From contig JAALKI010000003.1 of assembly GCA_011088105.1 (NCBI GenBank), positions 57,727 to 121,726 of the forward strand: a stretch of DNA of 64,000 nt, written 5' to 3'. The stretch is from Nitrospirota bacterium. Its GTDB lineage: Bacteria; Nitrospirota; Nitrospiria; Nitrospirales; UBA8639. The stretch's first letter is position 1; each line of letters starts with the position of its first letter. The notes beneath the pieces were generated by a model, which saw only the letters and a list, made by a program, of their open reading frames with translations, was not told the origin of the DNA and did not search any database. Shown one piece after another: positions 1 to 9,287 of this stretch. A program made the translations under genes and the position numbers.

Positions 1-210
1 TGTGCGATTCCCTCCGTGAGCTGCAGGAGCTAACCCAATGACAAAGAGTCGTGCATGGGCATTCCCAAATCCAGGAATAGGACGGCCCCAATAGTCCCAA
101 TGCTGAAACCGTTTGACCTTTGTTTGAGCGATCTGCTGTCGGTATTGTGTTAACCGGGAGCAAAGAGTGCATTGAGAAATTGTTTCCTGTAAAACTTTGA
201 GAGCGGTCAT
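1..210 (-). CDS. Uracil-DNA glycosylase, family 5 (UDGb) type, partial (runs off the window)
   Basis: The minus strand from the ATG at 210 reads openly for 70 codons to the window edge. The N-terminal part has CTLCSRL, a likely first part of the iron-sulfur cysteine set. The last residues, GLAPAAHGGNRT, are the active-site segment typical of family-5 uracil-DNA glycosylases. These enzymes remove uracil, and often other deaminated bases, from DNA to start base-excision repair. An in-frame stop lies about ten codons upstream and no other ATG is available, so 210 is the likely start, though the ribosome site is weak. The C-terminal two thirds lie outside the window. Confidence 0.85.
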   Translation of the reverse strand, partial: MTALKVLQETISQCTLCSRLTQYRQQIAQTKVKRFQHWDYWGRPIPGFGNAHARLFVIGLAPAAHGGNRT

Positions 211-383
211 GACGTGGATGGTAGCATAGCAAGGCCTTCATTCTGAAAATCTCCCTCATTAAGTTTCTGCGTCGTTCAGCGACAAGAAGAAGAATGGCAG
301 GTTCGTGTTCCTCCTATTCTCCATTGTGCGAACAGACTTGGCTGAATGGAAATGGGCAAGGAGGATACAGAGAGAGTTTCGCA

Positions 384-1754
384 ATGTTTGAAAAGATGAA
401 CAGCATCGATTTTCTTGATGCGTCAGTCAAGACGCTCTTCATGCAGCTCTTTGAAGCAGGTCTTCAGGCTGCTGATCCTGCATTGGCTATTCAACGAATG
501 TTGAAGAAAAAGGGCCAAACTTTATGGGTGAAGAAACGGCCATATTCTCTAACACAATTCAAACGTGTGATGGTTGTTGGGGCAGGGAAGGCTTCAGGGC
601 GGATGGCTCAAGCCGTAGAGCGGCAACTGGGGCATACGCTGGTGGATGGCCTGGTGGTGGTCAAGGATGGGCATGGATGTTCCACGGTGATCACTCGCAT
701 TCGAGAAGCCCGGCATCCGGTTCCCGACCAAAGAGGCATGCGAGCTGCCAGAGCTCTTCTGACATTCGTTCAATCTCTCACATCTGAAGATTTGTTGATT
801 GCGCTGATATCGGGTGGTGCATCCAGTTTATTACCATTGCCTGCGCCAGGAGTCTCGTTATCCGACAAACAACACACGACTAATCTGTTGCTTCGTAGTG
901 GGGCTACGATTCATGAGATCAATACAGTTCGCAAACATCTGTCTGCAATCAAAGGGGGACAACTTGTCGCATCGACGCCAGCGACAGTGATTGGTCTTAT
1001 TGTCTCGGATGTGTTGGGAGATGATCTTGGCACCATTGGATCTGGCCTGACGGCATGCGATCCGACGACATTTGGTGATGCGAAACAGGTTCTCCAGCAG
1101 CATCGTCTTTGGCCTGTGGTTTCTGCTTCTGTGCGAGCCCATCTTCATATAGGGGATACAGGGAATAGCTGAGGATAGGGGATACAGGGAATAGCTGAGG
1201 AAACTGTCAAAGCGGAATCTCCAATTTTTGCAAAAGTCCATAATGAGATTATTGGAAACAATGCCTTGGCCATAACCCAGGTTGCTCAAAAGGCTCAAGC
1301 GCTTGGGCTTCGTCCTCTTGTTCTGACCTCCACTCTTCAAGGCGAAGCGGCAGAAAGTGGAAAATTTTTAGGAGCTATCGCACAAGAAGTCCATCGTTTT
1401 GGGCAGCCGGTCAGGCGTCCAGCCTGCCTCATCGTTGGTGGAGAGCCTACGGTTACGATGGCAGGTAAGAGAAAAGGAGGGCGTGTTCAGGAGTTGGTGT
1501 TGTCCGCAGCCAAAACGATTGCTGGTGTACCAAAAGTCTATGTGGCTGGTATTGGCACTGATGGCCCGACCGATGTGGCGGGGGCGGTTGTGGATGGACA
1601 GACCGTGAGTCGAGCGCACAAGCTAGGATACAATGTGGATGAGGCGTTGTACCATCATGACAGCTATCGGTTTTTTCAGAAGGCCGGAGGTCATCTTGTG
1701 ACTGGACCTACCGGCACCAATGTGAATGATCTCTATGTCTTGCTCGCATTATAA
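384..1754 (+). pseudogene. Glycerate 2-kinase (GckA/TtuD, DUF4147-MOFRL family), interrupted by two in-frame stops
   Basis: The frame encodes a glycerate 2-kinase, which phosphorylates D-glycerate to 2-phosphoglycerate. The N-terminal DUF4147 part includes VVGAGKASGRMAQAVE and LISGGASSLLPLP. The C-terminal MOFRL part includes GGEPTVTMAGKRKGGRVQE and TGPTGTNVNDLYVLL. A TGA at 1170 and a TAG at 1176 sit inside a 26-bp tandem duplication at 1149-1200. Both halves are in the same frame, and homology resumes right after the TAG. The family pattern is restored if the segment is read as one copy with one G fewer. I chose the ATG at 384; an open frame upstream to 294 also exists. The allele looks inactive unless the stops are read through or the duplication is an assembly error. 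Confidence 0.85.
1149..1200 (+). repeat. 26-bp perfect tandem duplication inside the glycerate kinase gene
   Basis: Positions 1149-1174 and 1175-1200 are identical 26-mers, beginning ATAGGGGATACAGGG and ending AGCTGAGG. The first copy puts TGA in frame and the junction creates TAG. Because 26 is not a multiple of three, the surrounding frames agree only if one extra base was also gained, probably a G in the GGGG run. Confidence 0.97.
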
Positions 1755-1952
1755 TTCTGCCGCAGCTCCAGATATCATGCATCTAAACATGAAAGAAGTC
1801 TCCTCAGGAACCACGACGAGCAAGAGTATATGGTAAGTGATGCGTCGTCATGGTTGATTCCCTTTCATGGAGGCGATGAAGGTGAAGAGAAAACAGTGAT
1901 TGCCCATCACGTAGTAAGATGATCATTTTATAGAGGGTATGAGGAGGTTAAT

Positions 1953-2342
1953 GTGTACGAAGCGCAACAAATGGTCCTGAAATTTCACCAACAATTTGAT
2001 ATTCATGTGGCTTCCACGCCGACATTGCCTGATGAACAAACAGAGCGTTTGCGAGTGCGGCTTATCCAGGAAGAGTTTGATGAGCTCAAAGAAGCTTTTC
2101 AAGCACACGATGTATCGAATATAGCCAAAGAATTGGCCGATCTCCTGTATGTGGTCTATGGAACAGCAGTGTCCTGTGGTATTGATATGGAACCAGTTTT
2201 CCAAGAGGTTCAACGGTCTAATATGAGTAAGGTCGGGGGATACAAGCGGGAAGATGGGAAATGGGTAAAACCGTCAACCTATTCGCCAGCAGACATTGGG
2301 CCAATTTTAGACTCACAAGTCAGTCTGGATCGAGTGCCTTAG
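1953..2342 (+). CDS. MazG/PRA-PH-like nucleotide pyrophosphohydrolase
   Basis: This 129-residue all-alpha NTP pyrophosphohydrolase-like protein has the EExxE-type metal motif of the MazG/HisE superfamily in IQEEFDELKEAF, with a second acidic helix at KELADLLYVVYG. The tail GGYKREDGKWVKPSTYSP is typical of single-domain phosphoribosyl-ATP pyrophosphohydrolase-like proteins found across bacteria and phages. It probably hydrolyses a nucleoside triphosphate to the monophosphate and PPi, possibly for nucleotide-pool cleaning; the substrate cannot be read from sequence. The start is GTG at 1953, 5 nt after GAGGAGG. An ATG two bases upstream is in another frame. The gene stands alone between the broken glycerate kinase and the convergent ogt. 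Confidence 0.85.
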   Translation: MYEAQQMVLKFHQQFDIHVASTPTLPDEQTERLRVRLIQEEFDELKEAFQAHDVSNIAKELADLLYVVYGTAVSCGIDMEPVFQEVQRSNMSKVGGYKREDGKWVKPSTYSPADIGPILDSQVSLDRVP

Positions 2343-2397
2343 ATAGATGTTCGGTTTCTGAGTTTGGTCTTGGTCATAAAAGGAAGCAACAGACTGG

Positions 2398-2946
2398 TTA
2401 TGTCTTCTGAGATAGGACCTGGTGTTCTAAGGCAAGCAGCTTTGCTTTGATGTTGAGCCCTCCGCCATAGCCGACAAGTTTTCCCGTCGACCCGATGACG
2501 CGATGGCAAGGCACAATTATGGAATGAGGATTTTGTCCATTTGCGGCTCCAACCGCACGTGATGCGTTGGGTCGACCAATCGCTTTGGCAATGTCTCCAT
2601 AGGAAACGGTTGTTCCATAGGGGATTGTTTTGAGCGCTTGCCAGACGGCAAGTTGAAATATTGTGCCTTGTGGAGCTAAGTGAATCGTGAATGTTGTTCG
2701 GTTTCCCGAGAAATATTCCTTCAATTGTTGGATGGCCTCTCGAAAAGGCTTTTGATCATATGTCCACGTTGGAGGGGGTTTCATCGGATGTTTCCCCTCT
2801 TGAAATGAAATCAGTGTTAGCTTGTGCTGATCTCCGGCCAGGAGTAATTTCCCAACAGGACTGGATGTGACATAGTAATAGCACTTAGTACGTGCAAGGT
2901 TGTGTTGGCCTGAGGCCTTGAGGGTAGTGCGTGTATGAATAGTCAT
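2398..2946 (-). CDS. ogt: Methylated-DNA--protein-cysteine methyltransferase
   Basis: This direct-reversal repair protein takes the alkyl group from O6-alkylguanine in DNA onto its own cysteine. The active-site motif IVPCHRVIGS is intact. The helix-turn-helix segment with its arginine finger (GRPNASRAVGAANGQNP) precedes it, and YGGGLNIKAKLLALE follows. The N-terminal ribonuclease-H-like domain is divergent, as usual for the family. The ATG at 2946 overlaps the panC stop as ATGA, indicating translational coupling. A TTG at 2952 is possible but less likely. The gene is last in a minus-strand run with folK and panC, with which it shares no pathway. Confidence 0.93.
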   Translation of the reverse strand: MTIHTRTTLKASGQHNLARTKCYYYVTSSPVGKLLLAGDQHKLTLISFQEGKHPMKPPPTWTYDQKPFREAIQQLKEYFSGNRTTFTIHLAPQGTIFQLAVWQALKTIPYGTTVSYGDIAKAIGRPNASRAVGAANGQNPHSIIVPCHRVIGSTGKLVGYGGGLNIKAKLLALEHQVLSQKT

Positions 2947-3803
2947 GAGCAATCCTGTGGAGCGTGGACCAAAAGGTTATCGATTAATCGGATGTTTCCG
3001 AGTCGGAGCGCACCCAGTAAGATGACCTGACCATTGATGGAGGTCAGAGGTTCTAATGTCAACGGATGGCAGACGGCCAGGTAATCAATTGTCATGATGT
3101 GCTTATTTGTAATCAGGCGTTTCATTATTTGGCAAATCTGTCCAGCAGATCGCATCCCCTTTTTAATTGCCGCTTTTCCTGCCTTCAGTGCTGAGTAGAG
3201 TACTGTCGCCTGTTCGCGTTGCTCACGCGAGAGATATGTATTCCGAGAGCTCAATGCTAGTCCATCGTTCTCCCGAATGGTTGGACACATGACGATCTTA
3301 ACCGGGAGACTCAAATCTTTCACTAATCGTTGTACTAAAAGTGCTTGCTGGTAATCCTTTTGGCCGAAGAATGCACGGTGTGGTCTCACGAGGTTTAACA
3401 GTTTTGTGACAATGGTCCCCACGCCTTGAAAGTGTGTCGGGCGTTCTTGCCCTTCCCATCGTTGTGATAGTTCAGCCACCATCACGATGGTTTGAAAGTC
3501 ATCAGGATATATTTCTTGTGATGATGGGATAAACAGAAGATCAACACCTTCTTGACGACACAGTGCGATATCCTGTTTCAGCTTTCGTGGATACTGTGTG
3601 AGGTCTTCAGCTGGCCCAAATTGAAGTGGATTGACGAAAAGACTGGCTACAACACGGTCACATGTTCGGCGGGCACGCTGAAGCAGGGATTGATGGCCTG
3701 CATGGAGGGCACCCATGGTGGGAATAAATCCGATCTTGTCCCCTCGGAGCTGAGAATCTGTGCTCCAACGTTTCATGCTTCGAACGGTTCGAATGATACG
3801 CAT
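2943..3803 (-). CDS. panC: Pantothenate synthetase (pantoate--beta-alanine ligase)
   Basis: The enzyme condenses pantoate with beta-alanine using ATP to make pantothenate, the coenzyme A precursor. Signatures in order are FIPTMGALHAGH (HIGH-type nucleotide-binding motif), FVNPLQFGP, RPTHFQGVGTIVTKL, FFGQKDYQQALL and RENDGLALSSRN (KMSKS-like loop). The length of 286 residues is normal. The start ATG at 3803 directly abuts the folK stop, and the stop overlaps the ogt start. It forms a vitamin/cofactor pair with folK. coaBC, which acts later in the same pathway, lies 46 kb away in the window. Confidence 0.96.
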   Translation of the reverse strand: MRIIRTVRSMKRWSTDSQLRGDKIGFIPTMGALHAGHQSLLQRARRTCDRVVASLFVNPLQFGPAEDLTQYPRKLKQDIALCRQEGVDLLFIPSSQEIYPDDFQTIVMVAELSQRWEGQERPTHFQGVGTIVTKLLNLVRPHRAFFGQKDYQQALLVQRLVKDLSLPVKIVMCPTIRENDGLALSSRNTYLSREQREQATVLYSALKAGKAAIKKGMRSAGQICQIMKRLITNKHIMTIDYLAVCHPLTLEPLTSINGQVILLGALRLGNIRLIDNLLVHAPQDCS

Positions 3804-4358
3804 TTACGAAAGCGAGCGAGCACAGGTGGGATAGTGGCCGTATCGTGACCCTGGGATCAGCTTGAGTTTTTGCACCTGGGCTAGATCATCAACATTGTTG
3901 AGCAATTCGGTTATTGACTTTTTCAAGATAGGGTGGACCCATGCTGGGGCGAGCTCGGCAAGTGGGGCAAGGACAAATCGACGTAGGTGCAGGCGAGGAT
4001 GTGGAATGGTCAATCCGGGTTCGGCCATCGTGTGCTGTCCATACAAGAGGATGTCGAAGTCCATGGTTCGAGGTCCGTTTCGGCCATCGTCGTGACGGCC
4101 AAGCCCCCGCTCTGTTTCTTGCAAGATTTCCAGGAGGCTATGAGGAGCAATATTTGTTTCAATCTGGACGACTCCATTATAGAACCATGTGGTGCCCATT
4201 GTGCCATGGGGGTCGATCGGTTCCGTTTCATAATAAGAGGAGATGCGAGTCAGTTGGGAATGTGGCAGAAGGTTCATCAGGGTTAAGGCCCGGTCACAAT
4301 AGTCGTGACGGTCTCCTTGATTGGACCCGAACCCGATGAATACGGTTTCAATGCTCAT
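3804..4358 (-). CDS. folK: 2-amino-4-hydroxy-6-hydroxymethyldihydropteridine pyrophosphokinase
   Basis: This enzyme transfers pyrophosphate from ATP to 6-hydroxymethyl-dihydropterin, the step before dihydropteroate synthase in folate synthesis. Visible motifs are FIGFGSNQGDR at the N-terminus, SSYYETEPID, FYNGVVQIET, and the signature GRNGPRTMDFDILLYG with IPHPRLHLRRFVLAPLAE. The length of 184 residues is slightly above the usual 160 because of a C-terminal extension rich in basic residues. It abuts panC downstream. The next folate gene, folP, is at 24050. Confidence 0.95.
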   Translation of the reverse strand: MSIETVFIGFGSNQGDRHDYCDRALTLMNLLPHSQLTRISSYYETEPIDPHGTMGTTWFYNGVVQIETNIAPHSLLEILQETERGLGRHDDGRNGPRTMDFDILLYGQHTMAEPGLTIPHPRLHLRRFVLAPLAELAPAWVHPILKKSITELLNNVDDLAQVQKLKLIPGSRYGHYPTCARSLS

Positions 4359-4370
4359 AATCGATCATGG

Positions 4371-5546
4371 CTACCAGTTGATTTTCTGCATCCGCTCGAC
4401 GGCTTCCGTTAACCGTTCCTTTGATGTTGTCACGGTCATCCGAATGTAGCCTTCCCCAGGGTCGCCGAATCCATTACCCGGTGTGGTGACAATCCCCATC
4501 TTTTCTAATAAGTGTGCGGTGAATGAGGCAGATGTAAATCCTGGTGGGACACTGATCCAGACATAAAAGGCGGCGGTGGGGTTCTCCAACTCCAGACCAA
4601 GTTTTTTGAGCCCAGGCACTAAGACATCTCGGCGTGCTTGATAGATATGGCGTAGGCCGTCTGTCAGTTGATCATCGGATTCGAGCGCAGTGATTCCGGC
4701 TTCTTGAATGGCCTGAAACACGCCGGAGTCGATGTTGCTTTTCACTTTGCCAAGTCCCGCAATGACTTCTTTTCTCCCTGCGGCAAAGCCAATGCGCCAG
4801 CCAGTCATATTGAACGTTTTGGAAAGCGAGTGAAACTCAACACCGACGTCCATGGCACCTTCAGTCTCCAGAAAACTGGCGGGTCGCAAGCCATCGTAGT
4901 AAATTTCTGAATAGGCGGCGTCATGACAGATGATGATCTGGTGCCCTTTGGCAAAAGCGATGGCCTTTTTAAAAAACTCTTTATCCGCTACGACCGACGT
5001 TGGATTGTTGGGTGAGTTCAAAAACATCAATTTGGCTTTTTGTGCGATGTCTTTGGGAATGGCGTCAAAATCAGGGAGAAATCCATTCTGCTTGAGAAGA
5101 GGCATTGGATAGGGAATGCCTCCCGCAAAACTGGCTGCCACAGGATAGACCGGATACCCGGGGCTAGGCACGAGTGCCACATCGTCAGCATTCAGAAACG
5201 CCAAAGGAATGTGGCCAATGCCTTCCTTAGAGCCAATCAGCGTCAGAACTTCTGATGCTGGGTCAAGGGTGACCCCAAACCGTCGCTGATACCATCGTGC
5301 GACAGCAGTTCTAAACGTCAACATCCCATCATAGGAAGGATATTGGTGATGTTTGGGGTCTTCGGCCGCTTGTTTCAATCGTTCAATTATGGGGGCTGGG
5401 GTTGGTAAGTCAGGGTCTCCTATCCCTAAATTAATGATATCAACGCCTTGCGCAATTGCTTTTTGCTTCATGTCATCAATAGCCGCAAAGAGGTAAGGTG
5501 GGAGTGTACTAATTCGTTCGGCATACGTAATTGGAAATCCATCCAT
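4371..5546 (-). CDS. dapL: PLP-dependent aminotransferase, LL-diaminopimelate aminotransferase type
   Basis: This fold-type I aminotransferase resembles LL-diaminopimelate aminotransferase, which makes LL-diaminopimelate directly from tetrahydrodipicolinate for lysine and peptidoglycan. Motifs are NLGIGDPDLPTP near the N-terminus, YPSYDG, FLNSPNNPTS (the asparagine contacting the cofactor), ICHDAAYSEIYYDG, and SLSKTFNMTGWRIGF with the PLP lysine. The start ATG at 5546 has AAGGAG 9 nt upstream; an ORF extension to 5582 lacks one. The specific substrate is inferred from overall likeness, and an aspartate or alanine aminotransferase of the same subclass remains possible. No other lysine-pathway gene is near. 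Confidence 0.82.
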   Translation of the reverse strand: MDGFPITYAERISTLPPYLFAAIDDMKQKAIAQGVDIINLGIGDPDLPTPAPIIERLKQAAEDPKHHQYPSYDGMLTFRTAVARWYQRRFGVTLDPASEVLTLIGSKEGIGHIPLAFLNADDVALVPSPGYPVYPVAASFAGGIPYPMPLLKQNGFLPDFDAIPKDIAQKAKLMFLNSPNNPTSVVADKEFFKKAIAFAKGHQIIICHDAAYSEIYYDGLRPASFLETEGAMDVGVEFHSLSKTFNMTGWRIGFAAGRKEVIAGLGKVKSNIDSGVFQAIQEAGITALESDDQLTDGLRHIYQARRDVLVPGLKKLGLELENPTAAFYVWISVPPGFTSASFTAHLLEKMGIVTTPGNGFGDPGEGYIRMTVTTSKERLTEAVERMQKINW

Positions 5547-5678
5547 TCGTTGTAACTCCTTTTTTCTTTTAGGGAAGACCACACTCTAGAACGCACGTGC
5601 GTCCTCTATGGCGAGGGAGGCTTCACGTTACTTCAGGAACAGTCAGGGAATCAAGAAAGAGAAAGATTAAGGAGGGGA

Positions 5679-6353
5679 TTATGAGTGGTTGTGCCCATTT
5701 TTGGCATTCACACATTCGACGAGATGCCAAAATCTGAAAGGATTTACTTTTTCCTTTCTTGCTATCATGAGGGAGGTTCCTTCAAGAACGGTATTGAGGG
5801 ACAGATCAGTCCGAAATCCAATGTGGGCACACATGGGAGAAATCATTTTTTCTACGGCGGCGATAAATTTATTGCCATTGCTAAAGTGGTTTAACATGAC
5901 AATGCGACCCCCTGGCCGACAGACGCGAATCATTTCTGAAATAACCGGGCGGTAATCAGGAACAGCGGTGACGACATAGGTAGCCATGACCGTGTCAAAG
6001 GAGTCATCAGAAAATTCCATCTGGCTTGCATCCATTCGTTGAAGTGTCACATGGCCTAGTTGGTGCTCTTCTAACCGCTTCTGGGCTTTTTCGAGCATGC
6101 CCAGCGAAAGATCAATGCCCACGACTTCACAATTTCTTGGATACAATGAGAGAGAGAGGCCGGTACCTACCCCAACTTCGAGTACTCGTTCGGATGGTGC
6201 AACCTTCAGCCCAATTACAGCGGCTTCTCGCGCCTGATGCATGATTTTCCCAAATGTTTGGTCATACATGCCTGCATAATTTGTATAGACCCGTTCAATC
6301 TTTTGGGGGTCCATGGTTGAGCCATTGTGTTCTTGTTGCTTTGTATGAGACAT
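5679..6353 (-). CDS. Class I SAM-dependent methyltransferase (UbiE/PmtA-like)
   Basis: The protein has 224 residues. Motif I is VLEVGVGTGLSLSLYP, followed by the acidic GIDLSLGMLEKA, then DASQMEFSDDSFDTVMATYV and RVCRPGGRIVMLNHF. This order is that of UbiE and of phosphatidylethanolamine N-methyltransferases such as PmtA. The segment NGNKFIAAVEKMISPMCAHIGF resembles the membrane-associating part of PmtA-type lipid methyltransferases, so a phospholipid substrate is plausible but not shown. The start at 6353 has no clear ribosome site; an internal ATG at 6314 is an alternative. It is the last minus-strand gene before a promoter-bearing gap. Confidence 0.8.
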   Translation of the reverse strand: MSHTKQQEHNGSTMDPQKIERVYTNYAGMYDQTFGKIMHQAREAAVIGLKVAPSERVLEVGVGTGLSLSLYPRNCEVVGIDLSLGMLEKAQKRLEEHQLGHVTLQRMDASQMEFSDDSFDTVMATYVVTAVPDYRPVISEMIRVCRPGGRIVMLNHFSNGNKFIAAVEKMISPMCAHIGFRTDLSLNTVLEGTSLMIARKEKVNPFRFWHLVECVNAKNGHNHS

Positions 6354-6560
6354 GGCTAGGCTGACTAATGATTTGAGAATATGAACGATGGATGGAGGTT
6401 AATGTTAGGTTGGGAAGCCCGAACCCGATACTGGTGTATTGGTTAGTCTACCCTATCCATAGGACAATCGTACTGTAACCAACTTAATTAATGGAGTCAA
6501 CATGAATCTTCTAGGGGATTATTGAGGAAGAAAAGTAGGGAATCATGGGGCCCTTGGGGA

Positions 6561-6589
6561 TTGCATTGAAAATAGGAGTTTCTTACAAT
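6561..6589 (+). promoter_or_regulatory. Candidate sigma-70-type promoter
   Basis: TTGCAT at 6561-6566 and TACAAT at 6584-6589 are separated by exactly 17 bp. They lie in the 330-bp non-coding gap ahead of the exported protein gene at 6691. The leader would be about 95 nt. The rest of the gap 6354-6690 shows no gene that I can support. Confidence 0.5.
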
Positions 6590-6690
6590 TCACCACGCCT
6601 GGACCGCAGTGTTTGGTAGAATCAAGAAAGCCTGATGAAGAGAAGTTGGCTCATTGCGAGAGCTATGAAACATGAAAAAGGAGAACGTGC

Positions 6691-7359
6691 ATGAAGAGGC
6701 AACTGTTGCAGCGATCAACCCGTCTTGTGTGTCTCATTGGTCTGGTGTTGTTCAGTGGAATGAATACGCCAACATGGGCGATTGATGTCACCCTTTCTCT
6801 CGATGAAGCCAAACAGATCATTGCGGATGGCCGTGTTGTGATGGAAAAGGCTTCGTCTTTTGCTGAATTACGAAGCGTGGCCATTGAAGCCGAACTCCCG
6901 TATCGGATTCAGAAACCAGGGGACGATGTGTCTGTGCATTCTTGTCTTCCCAGTGCCATCGTGCAAACGAAGCGATTTTGGCTGGAAACACTCGGTCGTC
7001 GAGAAGCGGCTGAGTCTAAAAGGCAACAAAAAGACATTCGGGTTCCTGAAGAAAAAATTCAGGAATACTTAATTATGCCGAATTTAGGCGTTGAGGTGCG
7101 GCTGTGTGGAGATGAAGAGTATTTTGCTGAAGGCGCAGAGGTTGTGCTGCAGCAGGGGTCAGAATTCATTCATCCTGTCGATTTTGTTCCACCGAAAGCA
7201 GGAAGAAAAAATTCAGGATCTCTCAAAGGGTATCGCTCTCGTTTTACGGCGCGCTTTGCGTATACGAGCTTTAATCATCAGGAACCATCCATCGTCGCTA
7301 TTTTTTTTCCGGATGGCCAACTTATCAATCTCGAAGCAGATTTCTCCAAGATCAAATAG
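6691..7359 (+). CDS. Exported protein of unknown function
   Basis: I do not recognise the family. The start ATG has AAGGAG upstream (GAAAAAGGAGAACGTGC). A clear signal peptide is present: basic KRQLLQRSTR, then a hydrophobic stretch, with probable cleavage after TWA at residue 30. The mature part of about 190 residues is mixed alpha/beta. It has a cysteine near residue 79 and another near 138, which might pair in the periplasm. A lysine/arginine-rich linker lies between residues 105 and 125, and the C-terminal half is beta-rich. It is probably monocistronic behind the promoter at 6561, and its 3' end nearly touches the convergent msbA-like gene. Confidence 0.8.
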   Translation: MKRQLLQRSTRLVCLIGLVLFSGMNTPTWAIDVTLSLDEAKQIIADGRVVMEKASSFAELRSVAIEAELPYRIQKPGDDVSVHSCLPSAIVQTKRFWLETLGRREAAESKRQQKDIRVPEEKIQEYLIMPNLGVEVRLCGDEEYFAEGAEVVLQQGSEFIHPVDFVPPKAGRKNSGSLKGYRSRFTARFAYTSFNHQEPSIVAIFFPDGQLINLEADFSKIK

Positions 7360-7368
7360 ACAAAATCT

Positions 7369-9096
7369 CTACGCTACCTCTGCCATTCGGAGTGTGTAGA
7401 AGTGGTGGTACAATCCTCCCTGACTCATCAGTTCCTGGTGCGTCCCTTCTTCGGTGATCTTGCCTTTATTCAAGACAAGAATCTTATCAGCCTTCTGAAT
7501 GGTGGTTAACCGATGAGCAATGACGAGGGTGGTTCGATTCACCATTAACCGTTGAAGCGCTTCTTGCACAAGCTGCTCGGCCTCGGAATCTAGGGCTGAC
7601 GTTGCTTCATCCAATATCAGTAATCGTGGATTTTTGAGGATGGCCCTAGCAATAGAAAGACGTTGGCGTTGTCCCCCGGAGAGGTTGATGCCTTTTTCCC
7701 CCACGATGGTCTGATACCCATCGGGGAGGGATTCAATAAAGGTGTGTGCATTGGCAGCTTGACTTGCTGTCATGATTTCATTCTCTGTCGCAGTATCTCG
7801 TCCATACAAAATATTGTCATAAATTGTGCCCCCAAAGAGCAGTGTTTCTTGAGGGACAAAGGCGATTTGGCTGTACAAACTGTGTAGTCGAATATCCCGT
7901 AGATCATGCCCATCGAGGGTAATGGCTCCCTCTAGCGGATCATAAAAACGGTGAAGAAGGTTTGCAATCGTTGTTTTTCCGGAGCCGGTTGGGCCTACCA
8001 AGGCGACAAGTTGGCCAGGCCGAATATCAAAGGAAATAGCGGATAAGACGAGGTGACGAGGGTCATAAGCAAAATGCACATTGGAAAAACGAACATGTCC
8101 ATTGATTGGGCCAAGCGTGACAGCCCTTGGATGATCAGTAATTTCAGGTTTTGTATCGAGGAGTTCAAAAACCCGTTGCATGGCGCCTTGCGCCTCTTTA
8201 ATGTGAGAAAAAAGTCGTGCGGCGGAACCAAAGGGGCCGATCAAAATTCCGGCAAAGAGCACAAACGCAAAGAGATCGCCTGGAGACATGGAGGATTCGA
8301 TCACTTGGTTGCCTCCATACCATAAAACAATACCGGCCATCGAAAAGGTAAGCAGTGTGACGGTCGGAATAAAGACCGAGAGAATAATAGATCGTTTGAG
8401 CGTAATAGTGAGGAGAGTATGCAGCGATGAACGAAATCGATCTTCTTCTCTTCGGGTTTGGACAAACGATTTTACCACGCGAATCCCTGAGACAACTTCT
8501 TCGATAAGCGTCGATAGTGATGCGGTTTCATCTTGAATGTGGGTCGAAAGCGATTTAAGTCGTCTGCCGAATACTCGAGCTACTAATACTAAAATGGGAA
8601 GAACGACAAGAATTAATAAACATAATTGCCAGTTCATGATAAGGAGAAACCCCATGCCTCCAATGAAGGTGACAAGGTGTTTGGCTGAATCAATAGGGGT
8701 TTCAGTCACGGTGGTTTGAATCACTCCCACGTCATTCATGACGCGAGAGAGAATTTCCCCGGTTCGGCGTTTGGCAAAAAAGCTCATAGAGAGCCCTTGG
8801 AGATGGGTAAAAAGGTGAGCTCGAAAGTCCACCATGATGTGTTGGGATATATGAGCAGTCAGGTAGCTGTGCCCCATTGATAAGAAGCCTTGTATGACGG
8901 CAATCCCTAAAAGCACAGTAATGATATCGGTCATGGCTTCACCGTCTCGTTGGACGGTGATGGCATCCCACAATGTTCCTCCCGTGCGAACGAGGAGAAG
9001 GTTCAAGGCGGCGACACCCATGACTAAGAGCGCGGCCCCAACCATTTGGGTGAAATAGGGCCTGAGGAATGGAAGAAATCGGGAGAAAGAAGACAT
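7369..9096 (-). CDS. MsbA-type ABC exporter (fused permease-ATPase)
   Basis: This 575-residue half-transporter has an N-terminal six-helix exporter domain (about 1-310) and a C-terminal ATPase. The ATPase carries Walker A GPTGSGKTTIANLL, Q-loop IAFVPQETLLFGG, signature LSGGQRQRLSIARA, Walker B LLILDEATSALD and the switch histidine in IAHRLTTI. The intracellular-loop segment RRTGEILSRVMNDVG is typical of the MsbA/LmrA class. Lipid A or phospholipid flipping is the likely role in an LPS-making cell. The LPS genes in this window (lpxD, lptF, lptG) are far away, so a drug or lipid substrate cannot be separated. Start ATG at 9096. Confidence 0.88.
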   Translation of the reverse strand: MSSFSRFLPFLRPYFTQMVGAALLVMGVAALNLLLVRTGGTLWDAITVQRDGEAMTDIITVLLGIAVIQGFLSMGHSYLTAHISQHIMVDFRAHLFTHLQGLSMSFFAKRRTGEILSRVMNDVGVIQTTVTETPIDSAKHLVTFIGGMGFLLIMNWQLCLLILVVLPILVLVARVFGRRLKSLSTHIQDETASLSTLIEEVVSGIRVVKSFVQTRREEDRFRSSLHTLLTITLKRSIILSVFIPTVTLLTFSMAGIVLWYGGNQVIESSMSPGDLFAFVLFAGILIGPFGSAARLFSHIKEAQGAMQRVFELLDTKPEITDHPRAVTLGPINGHVRFSNVHFAYDPRHLVLSAISFDIRPGQLVALVGPTGSGKTTIANLLHRFYDPLEGAITLDGHDLRDIRLHSLYSQIAFVPQETLLFGGTIYDNILYGRDTATENEIMTASQAANAHTFIESLPDGYQTIVGEKGINLSGGQRQRLSIARAILKNPRLLILDEATSALDSEAEQLVQEALQRLMVNRTTLVIAHRLTTIQKADKILVLNKGKITEEGTHQELMSQGGLYHHFYTLRMAEVA

Positions 9097-9287
9097 GATG
9101 GTGATCCCGATTATAGCGAAGGTAAAAGAAAAACGAGGAGAGGCAGGGGACTATTCCCTAATATGTGACGGATTCGATCATATTCTTGTTTGACGCAACA
9201 ACGCCGGCTTTTTTCTTACCGTCAAGATTTAAGCTATACAAAATGCTGCTTTGCCATTAAAGAAAGTTGCCCGCAGCTACGCAGAAA

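Noticed and set aside
1149..1200. Programmed stop-codon read-through or selenocysteine at the TGA
   Set aside because: A TAG follows two codons later, the segment is a tandem duplication, and no selenocysteine element is apparent.
1776..1921. Short frames (19 and about 30 codons) between the glycerate kinase and the MazG-like gene
   Set aside because: They have no convincing ribosome site or family signal, and the two frames could equally be chance.
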